64,000 bases of DNA from Sulfurimonas sp. (GCA_003978465.1 QNZS01000026.1:1-64000); one strand, 5' to 3'. Positions 1-9,817 are shown, counted from the first letter of the stretch. Notes: generated from the sequence alone by a model not told the origin. Made by a program: numbers and translations.

Positions 1-579
1 CACTTTATTTTTTGCTTGTGAGTGTTTAAAAGCTCTCACACCCATACTTATACCCTCACCTATCGCTGTGTTTTGACCAGCCATACCTTCACTAAGGTAA
101 GAAAGCATATCCACTACTATCTCTTTTTCATAAGTAATAGGTGAAGCGATGAAGGCGAAGTCTCCATACAGAACTATTCCAACATTGTCACTCTCACGAC
201 TAAGTATAAACTTTTTAGCCACTATTTTAGTAAGAGAAAATCGTGAGAGTCTCTCTCCTTGACTAAACTCATCTTCAACATCAAAGCCTGATGCATTCAT
301 TGAACCACTTGCATCTATAACTAAGACTATATCTTTTCCGAACCGATTAAGAGGATTTGACTTATCTATGATGATAGGTGAAGCAAGTGCTATACACAGT
401 AGTATAAAAATAAGAATTTTAACTATCCACTCTATTTTCATAAAGCTGCGTTTAACAGGCAAAAACTGTAAATGTACAAAGTAGCGTTGCTTGAGGTACT
501 CTCTACATCTATATAGGCACCAGATGATAGGAATAAGTAAAAGAATGAGGTATGGGTATTCAAAACTATAGTAATTCAT
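1..579 (-). CDS. BatA-like von Willebrand factor A membrane protein (partial)
   Basis: Partial gene: the reading frame is open from an ATG at 579 to the window edge, giving the first 193 residues. Two hydrophobic segments (about residues 9-22 and 50-70) flank a basic loop, followed by a von Willebrand A domain with the MIDAS motif DASGS at residues 89-93. This arrangement is typical of BatA/Aerotolerance-operon proteins, which sit in the inner membrane and usually lie beside a MoxR ATPase and BatB/BatD genes; those would be outside this window. The function of Bat proteins is poorly defined, with stress tolerance or chaperone-like roles proposed. The family call is good; the exact paralogue (BatA or BatB) is uncertain. 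Confidence 0.8.
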   Translation of the reverse strand, partial: MNYYSFEYPYLILLLIPIIWCLYRCREYLKQRYFVHLQFLPVKRSFMKIEWIVKILIFILLCIALASPIIIDKSNPLNRFGKDIVLVIDASGSMNASGFDVEDEFSQGERLSRFSLTKIVAKKFILSRESDNVGIVLYGDFAFIASPITYEKEIVVDMLSYLSEGMAGQNTAIGEGISMGVRAFKHSQAKNKV

Positions 580-663
580 TAGTCTTATTTTATCAAAATT
601 AATTCTGTATTATGTAAACATAAAACTTAATTTAACAAATATCACAATTCATGTCCCATAGTC

Positions 664-692
664 TTGACATCCTTTGTCTATTTGTCTATAAT
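664..692 (+). promoter_or_regulatory. Consensus sigma-70 promoter for the tRNA genes
   Basis: A perfect -35 box TTGACA (664-669) and a perfect -10 box TATAAT (687-692) are separated by 17 bp. Transcription would start near 699, about 20 bases before tRNA-Lys. A full -35 is unusual in Campylobacterota, where -35 boxes are usually poorly conserved, and fits strong stable-RNA expression. Confidence 0.85.
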
Positions 693-719
693 TTCGACCT
701 CTTAACAATAAGAGACTAA

Positions 720-795
720 GTCTTGTTAGCTCAGCTGGTAGAGCACGTCACTTTTAATGATGTGGCCGATGGTTCGAATCCATCACAGGACACCA
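720..795 (+). tRNA. tRNA-Lys (UUU)
   Basis: The cloverleaf can be folded by hand. Acceptor strands GTCTTGT and ACAGGAC pair, the D-arm has AGCTCAGCTGGTAGAGC, the anticodon stem CGTCA/TGATG holds the loop CTTTTAA with anticodon TTT, and the T-arm contains GGTTCGAATCC. The CCA end is encoded (793-795). It is probably co-transcribed with the tRNA-Glu that begins 17 bases downstream. Confidence 0.95.
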
Positions 796-811
796 TAACA
801 ACTACAAGAGT

Positions 812-886
812 GGCCCCGTCGTCTAGCGGTTAGGATCCATGGTTTTCATCCATGTCACAGGAGTTCAATTCTCCTCGGGGTCACCA
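812..886 (+). tRNA. tRNA-Glu (UUC)
   Basis: Acceptor strands GGCCCCG and CGGGGTC pair (one G-T). The anticodon stem CATGG/CCATG closes the loop TTTTCAT with anticodon TTC. The T-loop is GTTCAAT and CCA is encoded at 884-886. It lies just downstream of tRNA-Lys and has no promoter of its own. Confidence 0.95.
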
Positions 887-1003
887 CTTATACAAATATA
901 ACTCATAAACAGCATTAAATATTATCTTACACTCTTTTTTATCTTACACTATTTTTTAATTTAGTAAGATTACTACATTTAAGTTTTTAAATCGAGGAAA
1001 TAT

Positions 1004-1985
1004 ATGAATTTTCTTCAAAAAATATACTTATTGTAGATAATGTTAGTACTAACTGACTTTTTTTACATTCATTGATGGAGAAGGAGGGTTACACTAACCT
1101 ATATCAAGCGAAGAGTGCAGCAGAAGCCTTTAAAATCATTCTTACAGAAATATTTGAGTTACCCTTACTTAATATTATACTACCCGATATAGATGGATTA
1201 GAAGCTCGCAAACAGATATGTCAAGAGCTACACCTCGCAGAACTTTCTATTATTATGGTTACTGGTAATACCTGTGATGAAGCACTTAAAAAAATTTAAT
1301 GTGGTGCTAACGATTAGATGGTAAAACCTATAAATACAACTAATCTAAAGGTTCTAGTGCATAGTATCTCTTCAATTCTTATAAAACATCTTATCTTAAA
1401 CCAGCACAGACTCTTAGCCGTAAATGTAATAGTACATCTGTGAAGGCAAGCTCTCGTTCCTATTAGTGTAACTATGTTGCATATTTCACTTGAAAATCAG
1501 TTAGGTATACTCACTACACAAGACCTAGAAGACAATTGAAACAAGATTATCGGCTATACACAAGATCTTTCAAAAATGTAAGATGAATTTAGAAAATTTC
1601 CATAATAAAAACACCTGCATCACTCTTTTACATAAATCGTGTGCTCAATACTAGTTTCCCAATAATACCAAACTTCATACAGATTTACGAGATCAGAAAG
1701 GTTTACTCAACTACCCTAATGAACTCATTAAAATCTTAATAAGTATATATAAACTCAGTTGAAGCATTTAAAAATTTACCTACTAATATAAATAAATAAT
1801 TAAATATTACAACAAAAAGTAATGAGAAATTTTCTTATATTGTACTCGTTGAAAATGCTGGTGGTATCAATGAAAGTTTAATTAGTAAAGTCTTTGAACC
1901 TAGTGTAAGTGTAAAAAAGATAGTATTCGACTTGGTCTCGATAATCTATTTGTAACCTTTCAAAATATACGATGATTATACCTAA
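1004..1985 (+). pseudogene. Decayed receiver-domain/histidine-kinase hybrid gene
   Basis: An ATG at 1004 with a GAGGAA ribosome site begins a broken gene. After a one-base slip near 1016-1022 a single frame carries a receiver domain (start ILIVDN, later LPDIDGLE and MVTGN, MVKP) interrupted by stops at 1054 and 1297 and again before MVKP. The same frame continues into a kinase dimerisation region (RQA near 1444; later DEFRKF near 1585) and, after further slips, an ATP-binding domain (N-box NELIKIL near 1720; VENAGG near 1850; KVFEP near 1890; RLGL near 1930). The phosphoacceptor position of the receiver appears to be Asn instead of Asp. The gene cannot make a working protein. Its ancestor was probably a receiver-first hybrid kinase of the type common in Sulfurimonas. 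Confidence 0.85.
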
Positions 1986-2031
1986 GTAAAAGAGAATAGT
2001 GTGTTGAGAGAATATGTATTAGGCAGTGTTT

Positions 2032-2073
2032 AGAAGTACCAGAGGGGCAATCTCTTACCATTCTGATACTTCT
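2032..2073. repeat. Imperfect inverted repeat between two pseudogenes
   Basis: Twelve-base arms AGAAGTACCAGA (2032-2043) and TCTGATACTTCT (2062-2073) pair with one mismatch across an 18-base spacer. It lies just past the stop of the minus-strand membrane gene and just past the dead kinase on the plus strand. There is no T-run on either side, so a terminator call is weak; it may be an old mobile-element end. Confidence 0.4.
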
Positions 2074-2094
2074 TCTAAGCTATAACAGAAAGTT

Positions 2095-2518
2095 CTATGA
2101 CATAGCTGTTAAATAAGTAATTCCTAATGCTAACATTGCAGCACCAATATATCCTGCACCATAGAGAAATGATGAGATAACTTTAATAACTGGTTGGTAT
2201 GTCCACTTCACAAGTAAAATTAACCATGAACCAAATAAAGCAGGAAGCCAGCATTGCAGCAGCTCCAAAACTATCTGGTGTCAATACAAAATGAAACATA
2301 ATTACATCAAAAAACAACATAGCTACAGCATATAGTATCATATAGCCAATAGTGTTAAATTGACCAATACATTCTGAGAGCTTAAGCTCTTCGGTGAAAA
2401 GACCTTTCATGTCTGAGAAGTCTGCATTTGTTAATGACTTCTCTTCACAAATAAAAAATATAACTAGCCCAAATACCAAGGCTGATCCCAGTGCAATAAG
2501 TAAGATACCCATATCCAT
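2095..2518 (-). pseudogene. Frameshifted small integral membrane protein
   Basis: The ATG at 2518 follows AAGGATT at good spacing and opens a frame with hydrophobic segments near residues 3-22 and 58-77. A one-base shift near 2245-2255 diverts the frame, but the -1/+1 neighbour continues the same kind of protein (FGSWLILLVKW, then a final hydrophobic segment ending in TAMS) to a stop at 2095. Restored length would be about 140 residues with three or four membrane spans. The family is not recognised. Either the gene is newly dead or the shift is a sequencing error; read mapping would decide. It stands alone between a dead kinase and tonB. Confidence 0.6.
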
Positions 2519-2638
2519 AATAAATCCTTCGATGTTAACTTTGAATGAATAATATTGTATCATAAAACCTTATAAAACATTCCTTAAATTTAGTTATTTT
2601 TTTTATATTTCAAACATGCTCTAATTTCCTTATTTTTA

Positions 2639-3319
2639 TTAATGTATTCTATAAGAAATAGGTATATTAAAAGTGATTTTCTGTCTTGGTTTTGGAAGTA
2701 TATTATCTATATTATTTATTGTTTGGATTGCTCCTCTACTTAAGACCGTACTAGTAGAAGAGAGTACTTCTACATTTGATATTTTTGCACTACTTGAGAG
2801 GGTAAAACGAATTAAAACTTCTCCTTGTGTACCTCTTTTAATAGCTTGTCTTGGATAATATAAGTTCTCCATGAGTAAGGCTATGATTTTTGCAATATTC
2901 TCATCTATGTACTCTTTTTCTGGTGCTACTTTTACCTTGATAACCTTAACTACTTTTGGGCTTATTTCTGCACTCATTTTGGGTCTGACACCGAGTTTCT
3001 TTTGAGGAGGAGATTTTTTAACTATTTCTTCACTTACTAGAACATTTTGTTTTATAATAACTTGTTTTTTTACTATTATTTTTTTAATAGGTTCTTGCAG
3101 GTGTTTTACTTCAACTTTTTTTACTTTATGCATTTTAACTTGGGTGCTAGTTAGTTTTGGTATTTTATCTGACATCACTGTGAGATTTATGCATAAAAGA
3201 GTTTCTTCTTTTTGCTTTTTGTCTTCTGGTATTAGCTGCTTATATGAAAAGAACAGTGCTGTAAAAATAACAATATGAATAAAAATAGAAAATAGAAAAT
3301 AGTTTGAGTGCCTAATCAT
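2639..3319 (-). CDS. TonB-family energy-transducing protein
   Basis: This 226-residue protein has one N-terminal membrane anchor (about residues 7-27), a long lysine/valine-rich spacer in place of the usual proline-rich one, and a C-terminal TonB domain (about 145-226) with YPRQAIKRGTQGEV, the classic start of the fold. TonB couples the ExbB/ExbD proton motor in the inner membrane to outer-membrane receptors for siderophores or vitamins. No exbB/exbD or receptor gene is adjacent, so its partner system is not visible. The spacer, rich in KV, KK and IK pairs, is unusual, but such basic spacers occur in Campylobacterota TonB proteins. Confidence 0.85.
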   Translation of the reverse strand: MIRHSNYFLFSIFIHIVIFTALFFSYKQLIPEDKKQKEETLLCINLTVMSDKIPKLTSTQVKMHKVKKVEVKHLQEPIKKIIVKKQVIIKQNVLVSEEIVKKSPPQKKLGVRPKMSAEISPKVVKVIKVKVAPEKEYIDENIAKIIALLMENLYYPRQAIKRGTQGEVLIRFTLSSSAKISNVEVLSSTSTVLSRGAIQTINNIDNILPKPRQKITFNIPISYRIH

Positions 3320-3370
3320 AAAAGAATATTATCAAAATAAGTGTTATAAAAGTGTTAAGTTATTATAGAT

Positions 3371-3396
3371 ATAAAAAATTGCATATGCATATGCAA
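3371..3396 (-). terminator. Probable terminator after amtB-glnK
   Basis: A perfect 18-base palindrome (3379-3396, core TGCATATGCATATGCA) is followed on the minus strand by a run of six T. It lies 28 bases beyond the glnK stop, so it could end the amtB-glnK transcript. Because the arms meet with no spacer, a short internal loop must form. Confidence 0.5.
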
Positions 3397-3423
3397 AAGC
3401 ATACGCAGATAAAAAGGTATAAA

Positions 3424-3771
<348 letters not shown>

Positions 3772-3801
3772 TTAAAAATTATTTTATATACACTCACTCT
3801 A

Positions 3802-5106
3802 TTAAAAGTTAGTGTATTTTTCGCCGTGAACTGATTCATTAAGACCAATAGTCTCGCTCTCTTCATCTACACGAGACCCACCAGTTAATGCAGTAGCAAT
3901 ATAATAAACTACAACAGTACCAATTAATGTAAATAGACCAACAACTATAACTGATTCAACTTGAACCAGGAATTGACCTATTCTGTCTCCAGACTCTTTT
4001 AGCGGTCCGTCCCATAGTAAATCGTTATCTTTTACAGCCAAAAATGCAGTTGCAAGAGCACCAAATAAACCAGCTAAGAAATGGATACCAAAAGCATCTA
4101 AAGAATCATCATAACCAAGTTTCTTCTTAAGTACAGTAACACCCCAAAAAGCAAATAACGAGCCACTAGCACCTAAGATAATAGCACCAGAAGCATCAAC
4201 GAAACCAGCAGCAGGAGTAATAGCAACTAGACCGGCAACAGCACCCGAAGCAAGACCTAAAAGAGTTGGTTTTTTGTAAATCACCCACTCAGCAAGCATC
4301 CATGTTATTGCAGCGACTGCAGTGGCAAGAGTAGTAGTTAAGAAAGCTAAACCAGCGATTGCATTTGCACCAAATGCAGAACCACCGTTAAATCCATACC
4401 AACCAAACCATAGTATAGCAGCACCTAAAGCAGTAAGCATAACACTTGCAGGTTTCATTGCAGTTTTAGGGTAACCAACACGTTTACCAACTAAAATACC
4501 AAGAACTAAACCAGCTAAACCACCATTCATATGAACAACAGTACCACCAGCGAAGTCTAAAGCACCAGCGTCAAAAAGGTAAGCACCCTCTCCACCCCAC
4601 ACCATATGTGTAATTGGAGCATAAACTACGAGTCCCCAAAGAGCAACGAACACTAACCATGTAGAAAACTGAATACGTTCAATAACTGAACCAGAAGCAA
4701 TTGCAACAGTAATAGCAGCAAATGTACCTTGAAACACAACAAATACATAAGTTGGGTATGTACCACTAAGGTCATTCCAAGCAATACCACTTAACATTAC
4801 ATGTCCAAATCCACCTATTACCTTTTGAACTGTAGCCGACTCAGCTGTTCCAAATGCGATTGAGTAACCTGCAATAATCCATACCACAAATGCTACCACA
4901 AATGATCCAAAAACCATAGCATATGTATTTAATACATTTTTACTTCTTGTCATACCACCATAGAATAGCGCAAGACCAGCTGGTGTCATAAGTAATACTA
5001 ATGCAGTAGACATCATCATCCATGCAGTATCCCCCGTATCTAGTGTAGCTTCAGCAAATGTTAAAGATGGTAAAGTAAGTGCTAATACTACAAGCCATTT
5101 CTTCAT
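3802..5106 (-). CDS. amtB: Ammonium transporter
   Basis: A 434-residue Amt/Rh-family channel. It has a cleavable-looking signal (residues 1-18, ending TFAEA) and eleven hydrophobic spans. The family signature LALFYGGMTRSKN is near residue 65 and the pore twin histidines are in VVHMNGG (near 193) and IHFLAG (near 344). It imports ammonia/ammonium across the inner membrane and is gated by the P-II protein encoded just downstream. No clear sigma-54 promoter could be identified in the 191-base gap shared with gyrA. The identification is secure. Confidence 0.95.
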   Translation of the reverse strand: MKKWLVVLALTLPSLTFAEATLDTGDTAWMMMSTALVLLMTPAGLALFYGGMTRSKNVLNTYAMVFGSFVVAFVVWIIAGYSIAFGTAESATVQKVIGGFGHVMLSGIAWNDLSGTYPTYVFVVFQGTFAAITVAIASGSVIERIQFSTWLVFVALWGLVVYAPITHMVWGGEGAYLFDAGALDFAGGTVVHMNGGLAGLVLGILVGKRVGYPKTAMKPASVMLTALGAAILWFGWYGFNGGSAFGANAIAGLAFLTTTLATAVAAITWMLAEWVIYKKPTLLGLASGAVAGLVAITPAAGFVDASGAIILGASGSLFAFWGVTVLKKKLGYDDSLDAFGIHFLAGLFGALATAFLAVKDNDLLWDGPLKESGDRIGQFLVQVESVIVVGLFTLIGTVVVYYIATALTGGSRVDEESETIGLNESVHGEKYTNF

Positions 5107-5258
5107 GTGAATCCTTTTTTATAATTTTGAATTAAGTATGACATAAAATCTTTCATTATTATTTTTTATATTGCTTAATTTTTAATCACTTTTTTAGCTA
5201 TACAATAATTAAAATATTTCAGAGTAAATATATATATCCTTAAGATATTTTTAGATAT

Positions 5259-5264
5259 TATAAT
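5259..5264 (+). promoter_or_regulatory. -10 box for gyrA
   Basis: TATAAT lies 33 bases before the gyrA start; transcription would begin near 5271. No good -35 box is seen, as is normal for Campylobacterota sigma-70 promoters. An AGGGTG ribosome site precedes the ATG. Confidence 0.5.
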
Positions 5265-5297
5265 CAAAATTATTCTTAAATCTAATAGGGTGTATTA

Positions 5298-7784
5298 ATG
5301 AGCGACTTGCTAAATAATGACGATATACAACAGATAAATATAGAAACAACTCTTCAAAACTCTTACCTTGACTACTCAATGAGTGTTATTGTAGGACGTG
5401 CCTTACCAGATGTAAGAGATGGACTAAAGCCTGTACATAGACGTATACTATATGCGATGGATAAGCTCAACCTTTCTCATGGTGCAAAGTTTAAAAAATC
5501 AGCACGTATCGTTGGTGACGTGATTGGTCAGTACCATCCGCACGGTGATAACTCTGTTTATGATGCTCTTGTTCGTATGGCTCAAGATTTCTCAATGAGA
5601 ATGGAACTTGTAGATGGTCAAGGAAACTTTGGTTCTGTAGATGGTGACTCTGCCGCAGCTATGAGATATACCGAGGCACGCATGACAAAGTATGCTGGTG
5701 AACTTCTTAAAGATTTAGAAAAAAATACAGTTAATATGACGGATAACTACGATGGCACAACAAAAGAGCCAGATGTAATGCCTACTCGTGTTCCAAACCT
5801 CCTTATAAATGGTTCGTCAGGAATTGCAGTTGGTATGGCGACAAATATTCCTCCTCACAACCCTACTGAGATTATGAATGCCCTCAAAGCACTTCTTGCA
5901 AACCCCAATATAACACTTCTAGAAGTTATGGAACATGTAAAAGCTCCTGACTTTCCAACTGGTGGAATTATCTTTGGTAAAAAAGGTATCACTGAAGCTT
6001 ATGAATCTGGTCGTGGACGTATAAAAGTTCGTGCAAAGACTCACATCGAGCAGACTGCTAAAAAAGAAATTATTGTTATAGATGAGCTTCCTTACCAAGT
6101 AAATAAGTCTCGTCTTATTGAAAACATTGCAAACTTAGTTAAAGACAAAATGATAGAGGGTGTTTCACTTATCCGTGATGAGTCTGACCGTGATGGTATG
6201 CGTGTAGTTATTGAGCTTAAACGCGATGCAATGAGTGAAATTGTTCTTAACAATCTTTTTAAACAGACTAGCATGCAAACTACTTTTGGTATTATCATGT
6301 TATCTATCTTAAACCAAGAACCTCGTATTTTTGGAATTATTGAGATACTCAAGCAGTTTATTAATCACCGTAAAACTGTAATCATTCGTCGTACTATTTT
6401 TGATCTTGAAAAAGCAAAAGCTCGTGCACATATCTTAGAGGGTCTGGTTAAAGCTATTGATATCATTGATGAAGTTATCCGTGTTATTCGTGCTTCATCA
6501 AATGAAGAAGAGGCAAAAGAAAACTTAGTAACTGAGTTTGATTTCTCAGATATTCAAGCAGCAAGCATTGTTGCTATGAGACTTGGGCGCTTAACTGGTC
6601 TTGAGATAGATAAAATTGAGAATGAATTAGGCGAACTTAAAAAACTCATTGAGTACCTTGAGTCTATCCTTAAAAGTGAAGATGTACTTAATAGTATCAT
6701 CTCTGAAGAATTTGATGAAGTATCTGCAACATATACTGAAGGGCGCCGTACTGATGTTGAAGATGATTATGATGACATCGATATCGAAGACCTTATTCCA
6801 AATGAGCCAATGGTAGTAACTATTACTCACCGTGGGTACATCAAACGTGTACCTCTTGCGTTATATGAAAAACAAAAACGTGGTGGTAAGGGTAAAACAG
6901 CTGTAACTACATACGAAGATGACTTTATAGAAAACTTCTTTACATGTAACACTCACGATACCCTACTCTTTGTAACTGACCGTGGTCAACTTCACTGGTT
7001 AAAAGTATATCGTATTCCTGAAGGTAGCCGTATCGCTAAGGGTAAGGCAGTTGTAAACCTAATCAATCTTGTAGCTAATGAGAAAATTCAGTCTATCATT
7101 CCTACAACTGACTTTAATGAAACTAAAGGTCTTGTTTTCTTCACACAAAAAGGTGTTGTAAAACGTACTAACTTAAGCGAATTCTCTAACATTAGAAGTA
7201 ATGGTGTTCGTGCTATTGTTCTTGATGATGATGATGCTCTTATCACTGCTAAAATTGCAAACCAAGATATCAAGTACCTTTTCATTGTTACTAAATTTGC
7301 ACAGTGTATCAAGTTTGAGATAGAAAAAACTCGTGAACAAGGTCGTTCAACTCGTGGTGTCCGTGGTATTAAGTTCAAACATGAGGGTGATGAAGTAGTT
7401 GATGCTAACATCATTACAATGGATTCACAAGAGATTCTTATGATCGCTGAAAAAGGTATCGGTAAACGTACTGATGCTGGTGAATATAGACTTACTAACC
7501 GTGGTGGTTCTGGTGTTATTGCTATGAAAATGACGACTAAAACTGGTAAAAATATCATAGGTTGTCTTATGGTTGATGAAGCTATGGACATGATGGCACT
7601 TACAAAAAGTGGTAAAATGATTCGTGTAGATATGCAAACTATCTCAAAATCAAGTAGAAATACATCTGGAGTTTATATCCTTAAAGGTGATGATGTTGCA
7701 TCAATCTCACGTTGTCCAAAAGAAGAAAAAAATGAAAATGAAAATGAAACTGAAGAAGGCTCTGATACACTAATAGTGGAATAG
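5298..7784 (+). CDS. gyrA: DNA gyrase subunit A
   Basis: An 828-residue full-length GyrA. The catalytic tyrosine is Tyr124 in [10 protein letters not shown], which forms the transient link to cut DNA. The C-terminal beta-pinwheel carries a GyrA-box variant QKRGGKG near residue 533, needed for negative supercoiling, and ends in an acidic tail. The quinolone-determining stretch reads [10 protein letters not shown]; the position of E. coli Ser83 is Asn85, as in wild-type Helicobacter pylori, so this is natural variation and not a resistance mutation. The following flgP-flgQ-flgR-asd order matches other Campylobacterota. Confidence 0.98.
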   Translation: MSDLLNNDDIQQINIETTLQNSYLDYSMSVIVGRALPDVRDGLKPVHRRILYAMDKLNLSHGAKFKKSARIVGDVIGQYHPHGDNSVYDALVRMAQDFSMRMELVDGQGNFGSVDGDSAAAMRYTEARMTKYAGELLKDLEKNTVNMTDNYDGTTKEPDVMPTRVPNLLINGSSGIAVGMATNIPPHNPTEIMNALKALLANPNITLLEVMEHVKAPDFPTGGIIFGKKGITEAYESGRGRIKVRAKTHIEQTAKKEIIVIDELPYQVNKSRLIENIANLVKDKMIEGVSLIRDESDRDGMRVVIELKRDAMSEIVLNNLFKQTSMQTTFGIIMLSILNQEPRIFGIIEILKQFINHRKTVIIRRTIFDLEKAKARAHILEGLVKAIDIIDEVIRVIRASSNEEEAKENLVTEFDFSDIQAASIVAMRLGRLTGLEIDKIENELGELKKLIEYLESILKSEDVLNSIISEEFDEVSATYTEGRRTDVEDDYDDIDIEDLIPNEPMVVTITHRGYIKRVPLALYEKQKRGGKGKTAVTTYEDDFIENFFTCNTHDTLLFVTDRGQLHWLKVYRIPEGSRIAKGKAVVNLINLVANEKIQSIIPTTDFNETKGLVFFTQKGVVKRTNLSEFSNIRSNGVRAIVLDDDDALITAKIANQDIKYLFIVTKFAQCIKFEIEKTREQGRSTRGVRGIKFKHEGDEVVDANIITMDSQEILMIAEKGIGKRTDAGEYRLTNRGGSGVIAMKMTTKTGKNIIGCLMVDEAMDMMALTKSGKMIRVDMQTISKSSRNTSGVYILKGDDVASISRCPKEEKNENENETEEGSDTLIVE

Positions 7785-7846
7785 TATTTGCTACATCTCT
7801 TTCAAATAAACAATGGGTGCTGCAATGCATCCATAAAGGATATTGT

Positions 7847-8290
7847 ATGAAATATTTATTAATCTTAGTAACGATTCTTAGTGCTGTAACTTTAAGTGCA
7901 CAGTATGTAGCAGTAAATGCACCTGCACCAGTTATGGCAGTTGATAGTAATATGAAATCAGAACAAAATGTACTTGAAGCAGAAGAGAAAATGCTTATAA
8001 GTGTAGTTGGTCAAGGTGTAGCTCCTATGAATACATCTTCACCAGCACAAGCATATGCCCTTGCTAAACGTGCAGCTGTAGCAGATGCATACAGGCTTAT
8101 TGCAGAAAAAGTAAAAGGTGTTCGTATTGATGGGCAAGACCTTATCAAAAACATGATGGTCAAACATTCAACTATCCGTACTTCAGTTGCTGCTATGGTT
8201 AGAAATGCAAATATTGTTGAAACTACATTTAAAGAAGGGCTTTGTGAAGTAGAGATGGAGATTTTAATATTTCACGCTCAGTTCAAGTAA
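7847..8290 (+). CDS. flgP: FlgP-like LPP20-family flagellar protein
   Basis: The ATG at 7847 is preferred over an in-frame upstream codon because AAGGAT precedes it. The 147-residue product has a signal peptide (about 1-18) and an LPP20-type domain (about 54-147, GQGVAP...ALAKRAAVADAYRLIAEKV). In Campylobacter jejuni, FlgP forms a periplasmic disk beneath the outer membrane that braces the flagellar motor, and the gene lies between gyrA and flgQ, exactly as here. Unlike that protein, no cysteine is present at the end of the signal peptide, so this one is probably not lipidated. It overlaps the next gene by 22 bases. Confidence 0.82.
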   Translation: MKYLLILVTILSAVTLSAQYVAVNAPAPVMAVDSNMKSEQNVLEAEEKMLISVVGQGVAPMNTSSPAQAYALAKRAAVADAYRLIAEKVKGVRIDGQDLIKNMMVKHSTIRTSVAAMVRNANIVETTFKEGLCEVEMEILIFHAQFK

Positions 8291-8658
8291 GTTTTCTTCT
8301 CCTTCTTCTTTCACTTGTAGCTAATGCAGGTGAATACTTCATCTCATATAGATACCTTGTTAAAGATGCTACTCTTTATAATGAAACACTAAAGATTTCA
8401 CATGCTATGCAAAAATGTGATGGTACAGCTTACAATCCTATCATATTTGAAACAAGAAATGATAAAAATCTTAAAAAAATCCTCTTTAATAATAAAGAAG
8501 AATTTATAAACTACATACATAAATTAGGCCTAATAATAGAGCATAAAGATAGTACAATAAACTTTGTATACACCTCTACAACTATTCTCACACTTAAAAC
8601 AAAATGCTTCAAAGTCGACTTTAATGATAATTTTGTTAGAATTTCACCATTAAAATAG
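8269..8658 (+). CDS. flgQ: FlgQ-like flagellar protein with probable ATT start
   Basis: The frame between flgP and flgR runs from a stop just before 8257 to the TAG at 8658. A hydrophobic signal sequence (VSFLLLLLSLVANA) lies upstream of the first ATG (8407), so that ATG cannot be the start. No ATG, GTG or TTG occurs in the extended part; an ATT at 8269 sits eight bases after GGAG, giving 129 residues. Position matches flgQ of Campylobacter jejuni, whose product acts with FlgP in motility. The identification rests on synteny and the exported character; no domain is recognised. A plain ATG-only gene caller would truncate or miss it. Confidence 0.65.
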   Translation: MSRSVQVSFLLLLLSLVANAGEYFISYRYLVKDATLYNETLKISHAMQKCDGTAYNPIIFETRNDKNLKKILFNNKEEFINYIHKLGLIIEHKDSTINFVYTSTTILTLKTKCFKVDFNDNFVRISPLK

Positions 8659-8677
8659 GCGTTAGATAGGACATCAA

Positions 8678-9817
8678 TTGAAAATTGCAATCGTTGAAGA
8701 TGATATAAATATGAGAAAATCTCTTGAAATCGCTATGAGTGATTATAAAGAGTTTGAAGTTCAAACATTTAAACATGCGAAAGATGCACTCAAAGGTCTT
8801 GATAATAGCTTTGATTTAGTTATCACTGATATAAATATGCCTGGTATGGATGGCATAGAGTTAGTCAAAGAGTTAAAAGGTCGTTATGAAGTTATAATTA
8901 TGACGGGTAATGCGACACTTTCAAAGGCAATAGACTCTATCCATCTTGGTGTAAAAGACTTTTTACTCAAACCTTTTGATGTTGATGCACTGATCGGTGC
9001 GATTAAACGTGAGAGTAAGGTTCAAATAGTTCAAAAGACAGCACCTAAAACTAAAAAAACTACAAGTGGATTTTTAGGTAAAAGTGATGCTCTAGCAAAA
9101 GTACTAAACATTGCTGATAAAGCATGTAAAACTGATGCGAGTATTTTACTTTTAGGTCAGAGTGGTGTTGGTAAAGAAGTTTTCGCTTCATACATTCACA
9201 AGAACTCACCTAGAGCTAAAAAACCATTCATTGCTATAAATATGGCTGCTATTCCAGACAACCTTATAGAGAGTGAGCTTTTTGGCTTTGAAAAAGGTGC
9301 TTTTACAGATGCAAGTGAAGCAAAAGCGGGTCAGTTTGAGTTAGCGAATGGCGGTACTCTTTTTCTTGATGAGATAGGGGAGATGCCTTATGGTGTTCAA
9401 GCTAAACTGCTTCGTGCCCTACAAGAAAAAGAAGTACGCCGTTTAGGTGCATTAAAGAGTATAAAAATAGATATAAGAGTTGTATCTGCTACAAATGCAA
9501 ACCTAGATGAGAAGATAAAAGACGGAGCCTTTAGAGAGGATTTATATTACCGTTTAAATACTATACCTCTTTATATCCCTCCACTCAAAGAGAGAAAAGA
9601 TGAGATACTTCAAATTGCAGAAGCAACTTGTAAAAGTAACTGCGAAAAATATGGCTTTAAATTAAAGAGTTTTTCAAATGAGGCCAAGAGTGAACTACTG
9701 GACTACAATTGGCCGGGGAACATTAGAGAACTTATCTCTGTAGTTGAACGCTCTGTAATTTTAAGTGAAACATTAGAGATACAAAGAGATGAACTCTTTT
9801 TGAATGTTAGAAAATAA
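8678..9817 (+). CDS. flgR: Sigma-54-dependent flagellar response regulator
   Basis: A 379-residue NtrC-type activator starting at TTG. It has a receiver domain (phosphoacceptor Asp51 in ITDINMPG, Lys98 in LLKPF) and an AAA+ domain with Walker A GQSGVGKE at 160-167 and the sigma-54 contact loop GAFTDA at 207-212. It ends soon after the AAA+ lid and has no C-terminal Fis-type helix-turn-helix, as known for H. pylori FlgR, which activates without a DNA-binding domain. FlgR, phosphorylated by FlgS, turns on the RpoN class of flagellar genes. Synteny with gyrA, flgPQ and asd supports the name. Confidence 0.92.
   Translation: MKIAIVEDDINMRKSLEIAMSDYKEFEVQTFKHAKDALKGLDNSFDLVITDINMPGMDGIELVKELKGRYEVIIMTGNATLSKAIDSIHLGVKDFLLKPFDVDALIGAIKRESKVQIVQKTAPKTKKTTSGFLGKSDALAKVLNIADKACKTDASILLLGQSGVGKEVFASYIHKNSPRAKKPFIAINMAAIPDNLIESELFGFEKGAFTDASEAKAGQFELANGGTLFLDEIGEMPYGVQAKLLRALQEKEVRRLGALKSIKIDIRVVSATNANLDEKIKDGAFREDLYYRLNTIPLYIPPLKERKDEILQIAEATCKSNCEKYGFKLKSFSNEAKSELLDYNWPGNIRELISVVERSVILSETLEIQRDELFLNVRK

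Noticed and set aside
923-955. Direct repeat of TATCTTACACT after tRNA-Glu, considered as an attachment site
   Set aside because: The copies are adjacent, short and outside the tRNA 3' end, and there is no integrase nearby.
5353-5600. Quinolone-resistance-type change in gyrA (Asn at the Ser83 position)
   Set aside because: Asn is the wild-type residue in Helicobacter pylori at this place, so it does not show resistance.
6092-7637. Several long open frames on the minus strand opposite gyrA
   Set aside because: They have no ribosome sites or family motifs and simply mirror the codon pattern of the certain gyrA gene.
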